Shown here in pieces: positions 34,024 through 45,357 of a stretch of DNA of 64,000 bases. The notes beneath the pieces were generated by a model. The model was not told the DNA's origin, made no database searches, and worked only from the letters and a program-made list of their open reading frames with translations. The DNA lies in contig OZ024840.1 in assembly GCA_964017145.1 (NCBI GenBank), positions 2,170,001 to 2,234,000 of the forward strand, written 5' to 3'. This stretch comes from Agrocybe praecox (lineage: Eukaryota > Basidiomycota > Agaricomycetes > Agaricales > Agrocybaceae). A program made the translations under genes and the position numbers. Numbering within the stretch: position 1 is the first letter of the stretch; every line of letters starts with the position of its first letter.

Positions 34024-34826
34024 CTAAACGTTAGGTGGAAAGCTCGAAAGAACTTTTTGTAAATCACTGTTCTGGAAAACGTGGGTTTGAGTTTTATGTA
34101 CGTCTGAGAGCGTGTGTAGTATTACTTACCGTTCTCTCGAGTTCCAGGAGCTTGAGCTTGAATGTAGAAGCGTCGAGCTGCAGGCCCGAAGCCATGCTCT
34201 GCAAGAGATGTGTGTTAATTTCAGTTAAGTAACATCGGTAGTCATTTACCTTTGCGGTTTTACAATTCAATCCTGTGAAAGCCTGGACTTCAGCGGGGTC
34301 GACCAGCCAATGTCTATCAGATGAATCATAAAAAAACATGTCCGTTCTGTGAGTAAAGTAATAGACTCACTTGTGCTCTTCCAGGCGACGATGCAGTTGG
34401 TCGATATGGGCTTCCAAACTTGCAATGTACATCGTGCGCCGCTGTGGGGCACCGACTGTTGATCTGTGACAGAATACATTGAATGGTCGTGAACGCGTAC
34501 AAGGCATGATGGACCTACATTTCATACGGGTTAAAGATGAATTTCTCTAGAGCGTGATTCCAAATTTTGCGGCGCTTGACTTCGTCCTTTTTGGCCAGGA
34601 GACGTGCATAGGGATGGGCGATCTGGATTGGCGCTGAAGACGCCACTTGCCTTGGCGCACGTTGTCTCGGACGACGTGAGGGTGGAGGATCAAATGTGGA
34701 GAACTGGGATTGAATTGGTAGAGAATAAGTGGGCTGGTGATACTGATAATGGTGGCTCTGTGGTGAGGGAGAGCTGGAGGCGGATGAGTCTGAATATTGT
34801 GCGACGGGAAGATTGTAGAAAGCCAT
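34024..34826 (-). CDS. Lineage-specific helix protein A, putative transcription-related
   Basis: Exons join MAFYNLPVAQYSDSSASSSP, a Ser/Pro/Gln/Tyr-rich region, IAHPYARLLAKKDEVKRRKI, WNHALEKFIFNPYEISTVGA and the helix PQRRTMYIASLEAHIDQLHR. The remainder is RLEEHKHWLVDPAEVQAFTG, LNCKTAKSMASGLQLDAS, TFKLKLLELERT and NSDLQKVLSSFPPNV. Four introns. The RR..Y..SLEAHIDQLH..L heptads look like a short zipper preceded by a basic run, but no full bZIP basic region is present. I believe similar proteins occur across Agaricomycetes as conserved hypotheticals; function unknown. It is divergent from a gene with a related helix at 35108. Confidence 0.78.
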
Positions 34827-35107
34827 GAGAGATGGATGAGGAAAAATGGGAATAATATATACTGCCGGGGGGGTACGTACTCGATCCGCGCTGGAGATTC
34901 ACCCCCAAAAGATCTTGTTTCTCGCATCTGGCTTCCTTATTTTTTTTCTTCGCGATCCTCCGCCTACCGGTCCATATTCGTACATTTACCGAGAAAGGAA
35001 AAATATCCTCCAATGTCTTCAGATCTCCTTCTTGCGTACAAACCGTGGGTATAAGCGCTCCCCTTCCACAATAAATATTCCTCCTCTTTTTTTCGGTCTC
35101 CCCAACA
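34827..35107. promoter_or_regulatory. Shared promoter between helix proteins A and B
   Basis: 280 nt between two divergent starts encoding related helix domains. Pyrimidine-rich on the right side (CTTCC, CCCC) with no plain TATA box. Coregulation is an inference. Confidence 0.4.
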
Positions 35108-36062
35108 ATGGATCCAGCTCTTGTCCTCCACTTCGACTACTGCACCATACAAGACTCTCCTCAGAATCAAGTAACCTCCCTCTGTTTTTTGCACCGTTTA
35201 CTTGGTCTCATTCTCTCTAGTATTATCCCCCTCACTTTCAGGACATGGGCGTCTCTGAACTGAAGCTTCACGCGCCGGTTCCAGTTCCTTGCACTGCACC
35301 ACAGTTGCTTCAGCCAGATTTTTACGAGTATGCGGACTATACAGCTCATCGCAACGACTCATTTCCACCCCCCAACGTCAACGAGTATGACTCTGGCTAT
35401 CTCGATACTATCTGCCAGGCTCAGGAGTCCTCCGTAAAGATGGAGTCCTGCTCGGCCGAATCCCTTCAGTCTACCTTTCTTACCCCGAGCGAGCTTCTTG
35501 CAGAGATGGCAGCGAAGGACCTTCCTGTCACAGGCGACGAATTTGGCTCAGACGTTCGTTCCGAATCTGCTAGCAAAGCACGCAGGCGCACCATGGCAAA
35601 AAAGGTCGGCTTTATTCCCACCGATCCGTATGTACCCTTATTTTCATGAACGTTACGAATATTCTGATATTCCGGCGCTTAGGGATACTATTTCTTCCCA
35701 TGAAAAGAAGCGATACTATCTTGAATGTCTGGAGCAATACATATTGTACTTGCACAACGAATTTGGGAACCTTGGTCTTTCGACAGGTCCTCTCGAGAAA
35801 GTCCAATCGTATCCCGGACTGACCAGTAATTCGATGAGGGTGAGTCGGCTGCTCAAATTTTTATTTATCTCATCTAATCCACAAGTAGATTCTTCTTGTA
35901 CATATGCAGAACGAAGCGAAGCAACTCAATGAGGTGACTATGGCTGAAGAGCAAAAAGTCGGCCACTTTGTATTTCTCATCATTAACCAATCTAATTACC
36001 TTTCACAGTTTATCAGACTGAGTGACGAAGTTCAGCGTCGAGGAGAAATGAATGGCCGGTGA
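35108..36062 (+). CDS. Lineage-specific helix protein B, putative transcription-related
   Basis: MDPALVLHFDYCTIQDSPQN, then DMGVSELKLHAPVPVPCTAP and a Ser/Glu-rich region (MESCSAESLQSTFLTPSELL). A basic patch (SKARRRTMAKKVGFIPTDP) leads to DTISSHEKKRYYLECLEQYI and LYLHNEFGNLGLSTGPLEKV. Two further exons give NEAKQLNEVTMAEEQK and FIRLSDEVQRRGEMNGR. The KKRYYLECLEQYILYLH helix lines up with RRTMYIASLEAHIDQLH of the divergent neighbour, including the preceding IS(S/T) and the Leu/Ile heptads. No known domain is recognised. The donor before the last exon is uncertain (AAA|GTCGGC is a weak donor; the other, TTT|GTATTT, keeps a few more residues). Confidence 0.7.
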
Positions 36063-36336
36063 TTTCTTGTTATATAGGCTCATGTACTGTACACCAAGAT
36101 GAATATAAATAGACGCGCTGCTTACATGATGTTCAGGCACAGTAAATACGAATAAGGCAGAGTACACGACTTGATTCCGTTCCACTACATCGCGTCCCAG
36201 TACGCGTCGTTGGGGAGAAAAGAGTCGCCATCGTTGTACGTGTTGAGCTCCAGGTTGCCATATTGTCTGCTTCTCACCCTCTAGATCTTGTAACTGATTT
36301 GGTTGTTACACAGTTTCTTTTGTCTGTACCGCGAAG

Positions 36337-39300
36337 ATGTATCTCGCGGACCTAACGCGGAATTCCTTTCAGAGTGGCATTTCCGCGACCAAGGTGAGTT
36401 ATCGGAGCACTCGAGCGTACACATGAATCAACGGTTCAATCTTTCCGGTGCGCCTTAGTGGCTGGGACTATGCAAGCTTCTGATAGAGAAGATGCCTCCC
36501 TTGCAATTAGAAGGAATGGGTCAGGTAGCCTCCAATATTAGCAGTGCGTGTTTATTTATTTTGGTATTTTTTCAACCTGATAATTCAACTAAATCTTCTT
36601 TATTTTGACAGACTCCGTCCTCGTGCTCTACCGTTCATACCCAGGAGATCCGGCTCTTCAAGAGTATCTGAAAGCTGCAATTCAAGATGGAATATTGCCC
36701 ATTTCGACCTTCGTTTCGACCTTGCTTCAGGCGGCGCGTTCCCCAGATCTCCATGTTCCAGCAACTCTAGATACATTGTGTCGCACTGCACTTGACGCAC
36801 ACTACCTTTCTAACCATTCTCCTGCTGGCTCTGTTGTTTCCTTCAATGAATCCCCCGCTGTGACCCTAAGCACGATCCAGGACGCTCTGGCATTGCTTAG
36901 GACAGCTTACACATTACCCATCTCCCACTTCCATCAACTCACCATATCCGTCTCTGAGCTCGTAATTCTTCTCATCTCCTGCATTTCTGATATCTCGCAA
37001 GTGTCTACTACTCAGGCGTTGAGCCTCTTCGCCGATGTCAACGAAGTCTTGACAAATTACCGGCTGGCACCCGCACCAGCACCAGACGTGCGGCAGGTAC
37101 TTGACTCACTTGGCATATCCTTGTCGCTTCTTATCGGAGACGACGTTAAAGCTGCTCGTGAGGCGCAACTGATGCAAACTATGCAATTTTCTATGGGAAA
37201 CAAAGGCCCAGGCGGAGAGGTAGTGTTGGGCGGACCCAGCTCCGACGACACTGATATCATTACCTTTGGCCTATTACTCAACTATCTTGTAAGAATCATC
37301 CGCTCTTGGACAATGGCGCCCCATTTTCATAAACTAATTTATCCTTGAGGTAACGTACAGAGCACATGAGTTTGGAGCAGGCGATGATAAACGCGCCGTC
37401 GCCCTACTTGTAGCGTGTTTCCGCTGGTCGGCTTGGACGCCGACGGTGTTTCTGACTCAATTACTGGTGTCCGCATTCACATGTATCTCCCAACCTGGAA
37501 TTAATGCTAGATTATGGAAGGCTTTCGTCGTTGGGCGTGTGAGTATTCGGCCTGAGAAATTTGTTGTTTTCAGCAAATAGTAATACATTCATTGCAGATT
37601 CCAATTCTCATTACTTCTTTTGCTTCGGTGGTGAACGGCGATAACTCCTCAAAGATTGACTTGGTATGGTTCCCACCGTTCTTTTAAATTTTTGATCTCT
37701 TATGCGTGACAAAGAATGGGGCACTAGAGGCTGCATTGACTATGGTGTTTAGGAGGCCGGACATAATCATCCAGAGTGATCAAGCACTTGCGCGGGAAGG
37801 TTTCTCAGAGACCATGACCGAGGACGAAAGGTAAAGAATCTAAAACAAATCCTAAAATCTAAAACATGGTCAATCATTCGACCTAAGCTCAAACTTACTT
37901 CGACATAGTACTCGCTCCTTCTCTAGAGAATTTCTTCAACAGCTTGTGAAGCACGGTATTCTGACCCAGCAAGCCGCATCACAACTCGACCCCATGGTCT
38001 CCAATGAAAGTGTTCCAAAATGGCATGTTGAAGCCCATGACACGGGCCTCGATCTCTCTGTTAGTCGGTTCAACTATTTTTTGCCAGCTTTATTCGTATC
38101 TCACATTTTCTCGCATCCTCCTAAAGGCGTACATAGAATCTAAAATCTTGCAGGACAACTCTGACAATGAAGTACAACCATGGATAGATCGTATATGGCG
38201 AGACCCAAGCAGTCATCAAACATTTGCGAACCTCGTCCATAAAGTAAGCAACATCAAAGTTTATTGTGTTTAAAGTATAAACGTTTTGTTGATCACCGTC
38301 TTTCTCTCATGGTCTCTTTCTTCCTTGTCTAGCGTTTTTCCACATCCACAGTATCAGAGTCATTGGATGTCGACTCCCTCGGCCAGCTTTGTAAGGTTTT
38401 ACACGCGTGCGAGAGCGCGTTGGACATTGTGGCGCTACATGAGCCAATTGTCGACCTTCTATTCTACGCTCTGACTTGCTTAGAAGACTATGACTGCGAG
38501 ACTGTCGGTACGTCGACTTAATTTCCGTTTCTCGAATCCCACCAATCATCAGGGCGCAGGCGATCCACAGGCTGCTGTTAGTCATCTTGGGAATGTCGTT
38601 CTATTCGTCCAATATACTATTGCTCGATTCAAGGTCAGTAAATCCAATCTACCCGTTCTTCCCCATCGATTTTGTCCTGATTACATATCCTTAGTTTGAG
38701 AACAAGGAGATAAGCAAGAATGGTCGGACAGTCTCTCCGAGTTACCTATTAAACACAGACTTTATCCCCAAACAAATGGACCGTGTACAAGCAGATTTTG
38801 CTACTGCATGGACGAAAGCCGTATTTGTTAACAGCGAAGGGATTGAGGACAACATTCTTAGGTGAGTAGTATCCATTTCAATAATCCAATAAAGTGTATA
38901 GAAAAGGTTGATTTTTTCTTCTTTTCATATTCGAAGATCTACGAATCCGAAAATTCTTGTCCGAATTGCACCTGCCATAATCGTTCAAGCGATCCAATAT
39001 TCTATAGCAGCGCCACTGAAGATCGATAAAGATGCCTTAATGAACGGTGTCTCGTATTTCACTGGCCCACTCCTCAATTGGACCCTAGTTGGTGTGATAA
39101 AAGCCCTCGTCAAGGACGTTCAACAAAAGCAGTAAGTCCCTCATAAATGAAAATTTTCCGAACTCGCATTCCTATACTCAAAATGATGGCTCAAATGATA
39201 ACTTTTTATTAAGAATCACAATTCCTGTTTATAACGAGATTATTCAATCCTTGATACTTTCACCCTCATGTCCAAAGTCTGTTCTAGCGCTCTGCAGTCC

Positions 39301-40124
39301 CCAGATCCTGGCGTTAATCTCTGAGAAGAAGCGACAGCCATCTAATGGCCCTCAGACTTTCAATATTCCCGCTTTACGCCAGAAGCTCGCCGACGCACTT
39401 GGGTTGAAAGGTAGTGGTAAGTCACACTCTGTTTGGACGAGTTCTTTTTTTCAGAGGCAGTCGCGCCCCTGAGGTGGCTTTTATGTCTTCATGTCGCTCT
39501 TGCTTCTCTGTCTGATTTGTGATTCACTTAGATTCACTTCCTAGTTTTACGGGGGGACAGATCGCGAGTCAGCAGGTTCAGCAAGCTATCCAGAGGTCGT
39601 TTGGCTTGGCTAAGTCGCATAAGCCGCCTTTTCTGGACGTCCGCCGCTGTTTAAAAACCGTGTCGCCCGTCAAGTTTGTGCAGTTGTTGTGGGGAGAGCT
39701 GAGTGCAGCCGCCAACTTAGGAGAACTCGAAGCATGTCGACGAATAGCAACATTCGCACTGGCGGTACCTCAAAATTCGACTACACCCCCACTCCTGCCT
39801 ATATTTATGCATCTAGCACTTCCCGCCTTTATTGCAGCTGCAGATGCGAAACAAAATACAGAACAGAGTATAGATATAGAGCTTCTAGTCTCGATTACTT
39901 CCTCTGTTTTGAACGCAGCCGTACACCTGGAATGGGCGATGAGGTCTGTGCCTGAGAGTCGCCTTGTTTTGGGCCAATCAAGCGCAGCTATTGCTCGTCG
40001 ACTGGCACTCGATCTGCGTCATAGCCGTACGAGTCATGTAAGCGGTGTAATGTTCCAGCGGCTCTCATCATCAGCATCTTTTGTCGCCAATTTCCCGGCA
40101 TTCATAAACGATTTAGGAACCTAA
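36337..40124 (+). CDS. MED5: Mediator complex subunit 5 (Nut1)
   Basis: Tail-module subunit of Mediator in fungi. It starts MYLADLTRNSFQSGISATKW, then LGLCKLLIEKMPPLQLEGMG. A long all-helical protein follows with the conserved blocks DSVLVLYRSYPGDPALQEYL, RAHEFGAGDDKRAVALLVAC, FRWSAWTPTVFLTQLLVSAF, RPDIIIQSDQALAREGFSE and FTGPLLNWTLVGVIKALVKD. Introns are many (at least 12) and very short. The C-terminal exon starts near 39530 and ends INDLGT at 40124. Overall length is about 1,000 residues, normal for Med5. It is convergent with the zinc transporter, with only 63 nt between stops. Confidence 0.9.
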
Positions 40125-40187
40125 TGTATATGAAAATAATGTATAGTAAATAAAGTCCTTGACTAAACTGCCGTCATATGTGATATT

Positions 40188-42139
40188 TTAAGCCTCAACC
40201 GACGGTGGTGCTGTGTTTAAAGTTCAATTAGATGAGCACTTATGACTGAAAAGAGTGTATTCAACTTACGACAGCACGCGTTCTCCGGGTCGCAAGATTC
40301 GTCGGGTGGACATAAGATAAGACATGACGTATCGCTTGTAGTCTATCGAGCAGAATTAAGATGAGCTGTCAGCACTTAGCGTCGATCTTAAGTAAAAACT
40401 TACCTTTAGGTGTTCATCGGGGATTGTGGTATTCGGATGGTAGTATTCTGGTTGTATCGTACATGAATGAATTCCGAGGTTATGCATAACTTTGCGAATT
40501 TTAACAGCAATGGGCATAAAGTCGTGGCTCCGCGATGCCAGAACGTGTACCGAGGCAACTATTTTACTTTCTGACAGTTGCCAGACGTGCAATTCATGAA
40601 CAGAAAGCACGCCTTCCACGCTGAGGATAGAGTCTCTGACTTCATCCAATGATATGGTGGGAGGTACGCCTTGTAGTAAGATGAAAGATGCGCTGCGAAC
40701 TTTAAAAAACATGAGGCCAACCGGATCGTTTTAAAAATAAATATGACATTACCTAGGGGCAAAGCACTTGAAAAGATGATCATGGTAATTATCAAGCTTA
40801 TCACTGGATCGCAGTAGTATTTGTATTTCCATGTAGTTAGCCAAATTATCAAGCCCGTCGCGATAACACCAACGTTTCCGAGAGCGTCTCCCAGAACGTG
40901 AAGCACAAGAGCACGCATGTTCATGGACCCATGAGAATGTCCATGTCCATGACCGTGGTCGTGGTCAGCGTGATCATGCGAGTGCCCGTGGGTATCACTA
41001 TCATGTTCTAATGCTTCGGTAAGAAGTGGTGTAGTTTCATTCGTGCGTTCTGTAGCAGAATCTGGGCCGGGTGTAGTGGGAAAAGGAGAGAGCGGAGAAG
41101 TTGGTACATGAGATGAGGAGCTAGGAGAGTCAAATGAAAGACGACGGTGACTGAAGCTCTGTCGCGTTGGTGAAGGAGATCTCGCAGATGCAATATCATG
41201 CGCAGTTTGTACGAGAGATGCACGCGTCGCTGCAGGGTGGCCATAAAGAGATGAAAACGAATCTGAAGCTGAATGCGAGATAGTGTGAGAGTCGGACCGT
41301 CCACGGCGGGAAATGGGCTGCTTTTGAGTTGGAGTTACGTTTCCGCTTGCTGGAAGTTCAACATCCAAAGAACTCGTGATGCTGCTAGAAGAGCTTGTTG
41401 AATGCTTTTTGGGAGTTGAATGATCATGACCGTGTTCTATCACGTAGAATAAATGTGGGTTGGGTGGACATTCTCTTCGCCATAAAGGACGTACCATGAA
41501 ACAAGAATAGTCCAACAAGATTAGATGCTAAACCGCAAGATCCTACAATCACGACTAACAAAGGACTTGATATGTCTGAAATAAGATAACCAAGAACTCA
41601 AGATAAAGTTGAATGAAGAGTGAGATATACACATACCGGGTGTCGTAAAGAAGCGACCGATAGCCTCCAGCGATATGGAAAAACAAAGTGCTAAGAGGAA
41701 GACACCGTTGATAAGGGCAGCCAAAATTTCAGCTCGGTGCCATCCATATGAGTATCGCGAGTCAGAGAGGGTACTTCCGTCAGTAAGCTGTTGTTGTAAG
41801 ATGAGAACATGCATCCAACGGTAATTATCAATATCACTTACCTTGATAGCATATAGAGCCACGACAAGGCTCATGACATCACTAAGCACCGGGATATGTT
41901 TTGTGAGAGGCGTTTTGGGTGAAATAGGTGGAAATACACAGACTTGAGCATATGAAAACTATCAGCGACGAGTGCGAGCGATCCGACAGCATATCCTGCA
42001 AGAAAACATAAGATATGTCATGAAGACGGGGCCTTCTTAATTTGGGAGATTGCTGCTCACCAACAACAAGCTCGAGAAAGAAGAACAAGAGGTCTATCAC
42101 GAGCAGAATTGTTATGCGGGTCGAGCGCGACAGACCCAT
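40188..42139 (-). CDS. ZRC1: Vacuolar zinc/cation-diffusion transporter Zrc1-like
   Basis: CDF-family Zn2+/H+ exchanger that moves zinc into the vacuole. The start at 42139 gives MGLSRSTRITILLVIDLLFF. TM2 has the zinc site VADSFHMLNDVMSLVVALYA (HxxxD). RYSYGWHRAEILAALINGVF lies in TM3, and LFLFHEHGHDH opens the loop. The cytosolic loop is about 190 residues, Ser-rich, and has a His cluster (DHADHDHGHGHGHSHG) that probably buffers zinc. TM5 has ALGNVGVIATGLIIW (the second metal site reads HVLGD just before it). The CTD carries ILLQGVPPTISLDEVRDSIL, VEGVLSVHELHVWQLSESKI. After two more introns the Cys tail CLILCPPDESCDPENACC, typical of Zrc1, appears. At least seven introns. Confidence 0.93.
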
Positions 42140-42504
42140 GATGGTGGTGATGGTGGTGGTAGCGGACAAGGAGCCGAGCAGAGGGTGATGATATTTTACA
42201 GAATGGAGTGTGATGTCGCGACCAAGAGGCCACAACATGTACATGATTAGTCAGCAGGCAGCTTTATTGGTGACCCATTCATTCCTTTGCATTCCCGCTT
42301 TTTTTTGCAGATGTTATTCCAGATTTCCTAATGACATGTGAACCATTTTTTATTCTTCTCAAGGCAGTGATTCAGAGAAAAAAAAGAGCAAGCGCCAGGA
42401 AAGATAGATTTTATTTGTGTCTGTTATGCAAAGGCGTGTCGTTTTTTGAGATTGACTGATCAACTAGAGTATATTCCGCTTCCCCGCTACTCGTACAAGA
42501 AAAA
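42140..42504. promoter_or_regulatory. Shared promoter region of ZRC1 and eIF3h
   Basis: About 365 nt between divergent starts. A (GGT)n-like run near the ZRC1 start is the complement of a Thr-coding-like repeat and not a gene. No ORF supported. I could not spot a clear Zap1-type zinc-response element. Confidence 0.4.
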
Positions 42505-43860
42505 ATGGCGACATCCATGGCTGCTGCCCTTGCGGCATCCCTTCCTGCTGCCCCTGCTGCTTCAGCAGCACCTGCGCCCACTTATGAAGCCATTCCAGCT
42601 TCGATGGCAAAAGTTATTGACATCGAGGCCGATATTCCATTAAATTGTGTACAACTCGACGGTCTGGTCTGTCTTATATCCACCTCTCGCCATTTGATGT
42701 CGAGCTTATGTGAATATCTATGTAGGTGGTTACCAAGATCATCAAGCATGCACGAGAAGCCCCCTCCACGACCGCACACGGCTTATTGCTAGGACTCGAC
42801 CTTGATGGGGTTCTCGAAGTGTCCAACTCTTTCCCCTTACCCCACCATGCAGGCGACGACGACGACAAATCTGCTAAGTCTAGTGGTATGGACGGAATTC
42901 ATTCATTTATATGGGTCCAAGTGCTAAATGAAACTACAGCACGCCACCAAGCATCTATGCTCCGTTCGCTCAAGGAGGTGCAGGCAGATGACAGCGTTAT
43001 TGGTTTCTACCAAGCTACAACCCTGGGTGCCTTTTTCAACCAAACTTTGGTCGATACTCAGGCCATCCATCAAGAAAAGCTCCGACATGGGGGTATTGTA
43101 ATAGTGCATGGTTAGCACGTTGCGACTAGTCATGGATGTTTGGGGCTAAGAAAACTGAATTTTATTGCATGCAGATCTGTCACGAACGGCACGAGGAAAT
43201 GCATCGTTCCGAGCATACCGGCTGACGGCAACATTTATGGATGCCTACAAAAAATCAAATTTCAGCACATCAAGGTGAGGCTGATTAGATGAGGGCATAT
43301 GCGGGCTACAGGACTTATGGATAACGAACAGTTTGATCAACCATCGACTAACATTCTCTTCTATACTGGAAGAAGTTCCACTCAAAATCCGGACTAATCC
43401 GCTCCTGAGTGCGTTCCTTGGAACGTTAGGAGAGTCGAAGCAAGGACCCCTTTCAAGCGCCGCTGAGGGGAGCAGTGGAATCAGCCCATCATTCTCTGTA
43501 CTTGACCTCGGCACAGGAGGGGTGACACGCAACTTGGAGCAAATTGTGGAAGCAGTGGACAACTACCGCACAGAAGAAGGCAATTTGTCGTATATGAGCC
43601 GCCAGATTGCACGCGAAAAGGCGAAAGCGGAGAACTACATTGCGAAACGCAAAGAAGAGAATCAGAATCGGATTGCGCAGGGCCTTGCGCCGCTGCCCGA
43701 GGAGGATGTGTCTCGTTTGTTCAAGATTCCGGCTGAACCAAGCCGACTGGAAAGCCTGCTGGTGCTTGGACAGATAGATGCGTATGGAAAGAGTCTTGCA
43801 GGAACGGCCAGCACGAGTCTTATTAAAATGTACGCAGCCCAGGCTGGCGCTGATGTTTAA
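42505..43860 (+). CDS. EIF3H: Translation initiation factor eIF3 subunit h
   Basis: MPN-domain scaffold subunit of eIF3. An Ala/Pro-rich start (MATSMAAALAASLPAAPAAS) is followed by the MPN domain: PLNCVQLDGLVVTKIIKHAR, HGLLLGLDLDGVLEVSNSFP, MLRSLKEVQADDSVIGFYQA, TTLGAFFNQTLVDTQ, GIVIVHDLSRTARGNASFRA. The JAMM metal-binding His pair is missing, as expected for the non-catalytic eIF3h. The C-terminal part has LEQIVEAVDNYRTEEGNLSY, a charged helix (REKAKAENYIAKRKEENQNR) and FKIPAEPSRLESLLVLGQID. Four or five introns. Length about 360 residues. Confidence 0.93.
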
Positions 43861-43964
43861 TTAAATAATTAAATAATTTTGTTGTTGACGGACCAAACAC
43901 CGGAGATGGGTCATTTACGAAAAAATGCCGGAATTAATATCTTTGGTTCTTTCTTCCTCTTTCT

Positions 43965-43970
43965 TATAAG
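43965..43970 (+). promoter_or_regulatory. TATA box of the expansin-like gene
   Basis: TATAAG within TTCTTATAAGGCGC, 47 nt before the ATG at 44018. A secreted, probably inducible gene would often have a TATA promoter. Confidence 0.45.
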
Positions 43971-44017
43971 GCGCTACCCATTCTTTCCTTTCGACTGACC
44001 CTCGTCCATCTTTCCAA

Positions 44018-44956
44018 ATGTCTTCCGTCGTCGTAAAGTCTATCGTCCTCTTCCTCTCCCTCGTCGTCTCCACTAGCGCACTCGCTACTCCCCACGTCGT
44101 TAGGCACGCCGCACATCACCATGCCCTCGCTGCACGCGTCGCCTCACCAGAGCCCATAGAGGTCCCCATCGTCCCCCTCAGAAAGAGACAGAACTCGAAG
44201 CGTTGCAGACAGAGGTCATCGTCTGCAGTCCTTCTTCCTTCGTCCACTTCCTCCAAAGTTCACTCCTCAACCTCAATCAAGAGTACTCCAACATCCACCC
44301 ATGCTCCCGCTGAGGTTACTACTACTCATGCTCCCGCTGTGGTTACTACTACTCCTGCTCAGCCAAAACCAACTACATCCAAGACTGTTGCTCCTCCTGC
44401 CACCACCACCAAGACAGCTAAGCCTGTTGGCAATCTCCCCAGCTTCATGGTTGGCACTCAGACTGGTCAAGGAACATTCTATGCCAGTTCGTACTCGTTG
44501 TTTTCTGTATGTAAAAATTTACTCATTTCCCCCCTAGCTGGACTCGGTGCATGCGGTATAACGAACAAGGATACCGACCATATCGCCGCTGTCTCTCACC
44601 TCCTCTTCGATAACTTCCCGTGAGTTTCTATGCGGTGTTTTCCGCCACCCATCAAACGCTAATTTTTCTTGGCCTTTTTAGTGGTTACTCAGGAGTAAAC
44701 CCTAACAACAATCCTCTCTGTGGCAGGACAGTAACGGCTACATGTGAGTTTTGATTCATCATTTTTTCGCACCACAAGATATTTATAGGCGATTTATCCA
44801 CTTCTAGACAAGGGGAAAAGCACCGTCGTCGCCCTCACAGACCGTTGTACAGGCTGCGCTCTCACCGACCTCGATTTCTCCCCAACCGCCTTCGGCGACC
44901 TTGCAGACTTTGCTCTTGGTCGTCTCGATGGCGTCACCTGGGTCTGGAACGACTAA
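44018..44956 (+). CDS. Secreted expansin-like / RlpA-like double-psi barrel protein
   Basis: An N-terminal signal peptide (MSSVVVKSIVLFLSLVVSTS, cut near ALA) is followed by a basic PLRKRQ site suitable for a Kex2-type protease. A Thr/Pro/Ser-rich linker repeats THAPAEVTTTHAPAVVTTTP and TTTKTAKPV, probably O-glycosylated. The C-terminal roughly 110 residues form a DPBB fold: GQGTFYATGLGACGITNKDT, SHLLFDNFPGYSGVNPNNNP, LCGRTVTATYKGKSTVVALT and DRCTGCALTDLDFSPTAFGD. It ends RLDGVTWVWND. The Cys spacing and DRC.GC...DLD..P.AF match basidiomycete expansin-like/loosenin-type proteins; no CBM63 domain is present. Three short introns split the barrel. Confidence 0.9.
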
Positions 44957-45357
44957 ACATCTAACCATTCATCGATATCAGTCAATCAGTGGTTGACTTT
45001 TTTTTTTCCTCTAATTTTTCTCCTTTTCGATCGCAACGTCCATCTAGTGACGCGGGGTGCCAGGAGTTCCTCTTTAGCGGCTTCTCTGCTAAGCAGGGTA
45101 ATGCTGTGTAGAAATTTATGTGCATCAGTCGCTGCTCTTTATTTTCTTTTTATACCTACTTAACGAGCTTGCTCATTGTCTTATTGCATAAATACCTGCT
45201 CTAGTCATGTATGTTATCTCACGTACGCCGCCGTGCCCGCGAGCCGGCCATGTCGGTTGTTTAGAATATGTTACTGAATAAATTTTCAATCTCGAGTCAA
45301 TTTTCTGCCCGCACTGGACCTTGTGAAGTTTTTTAACCGTCTAGATCGCATGCGTTC
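44957..45357. other. Intergenic between convergent genes
   Basis: 3' flanks with T-rich runs and AATAAATTT near 45275. No gene seen. Confidence 0.5.

Noticed and set aside
40921..40990. Alternating CCATGTCCATG-type repeat
   Set aside because: It encodes the His-rich loop of the zinc transporter, so it is a coding repeat rather than a DNA element.
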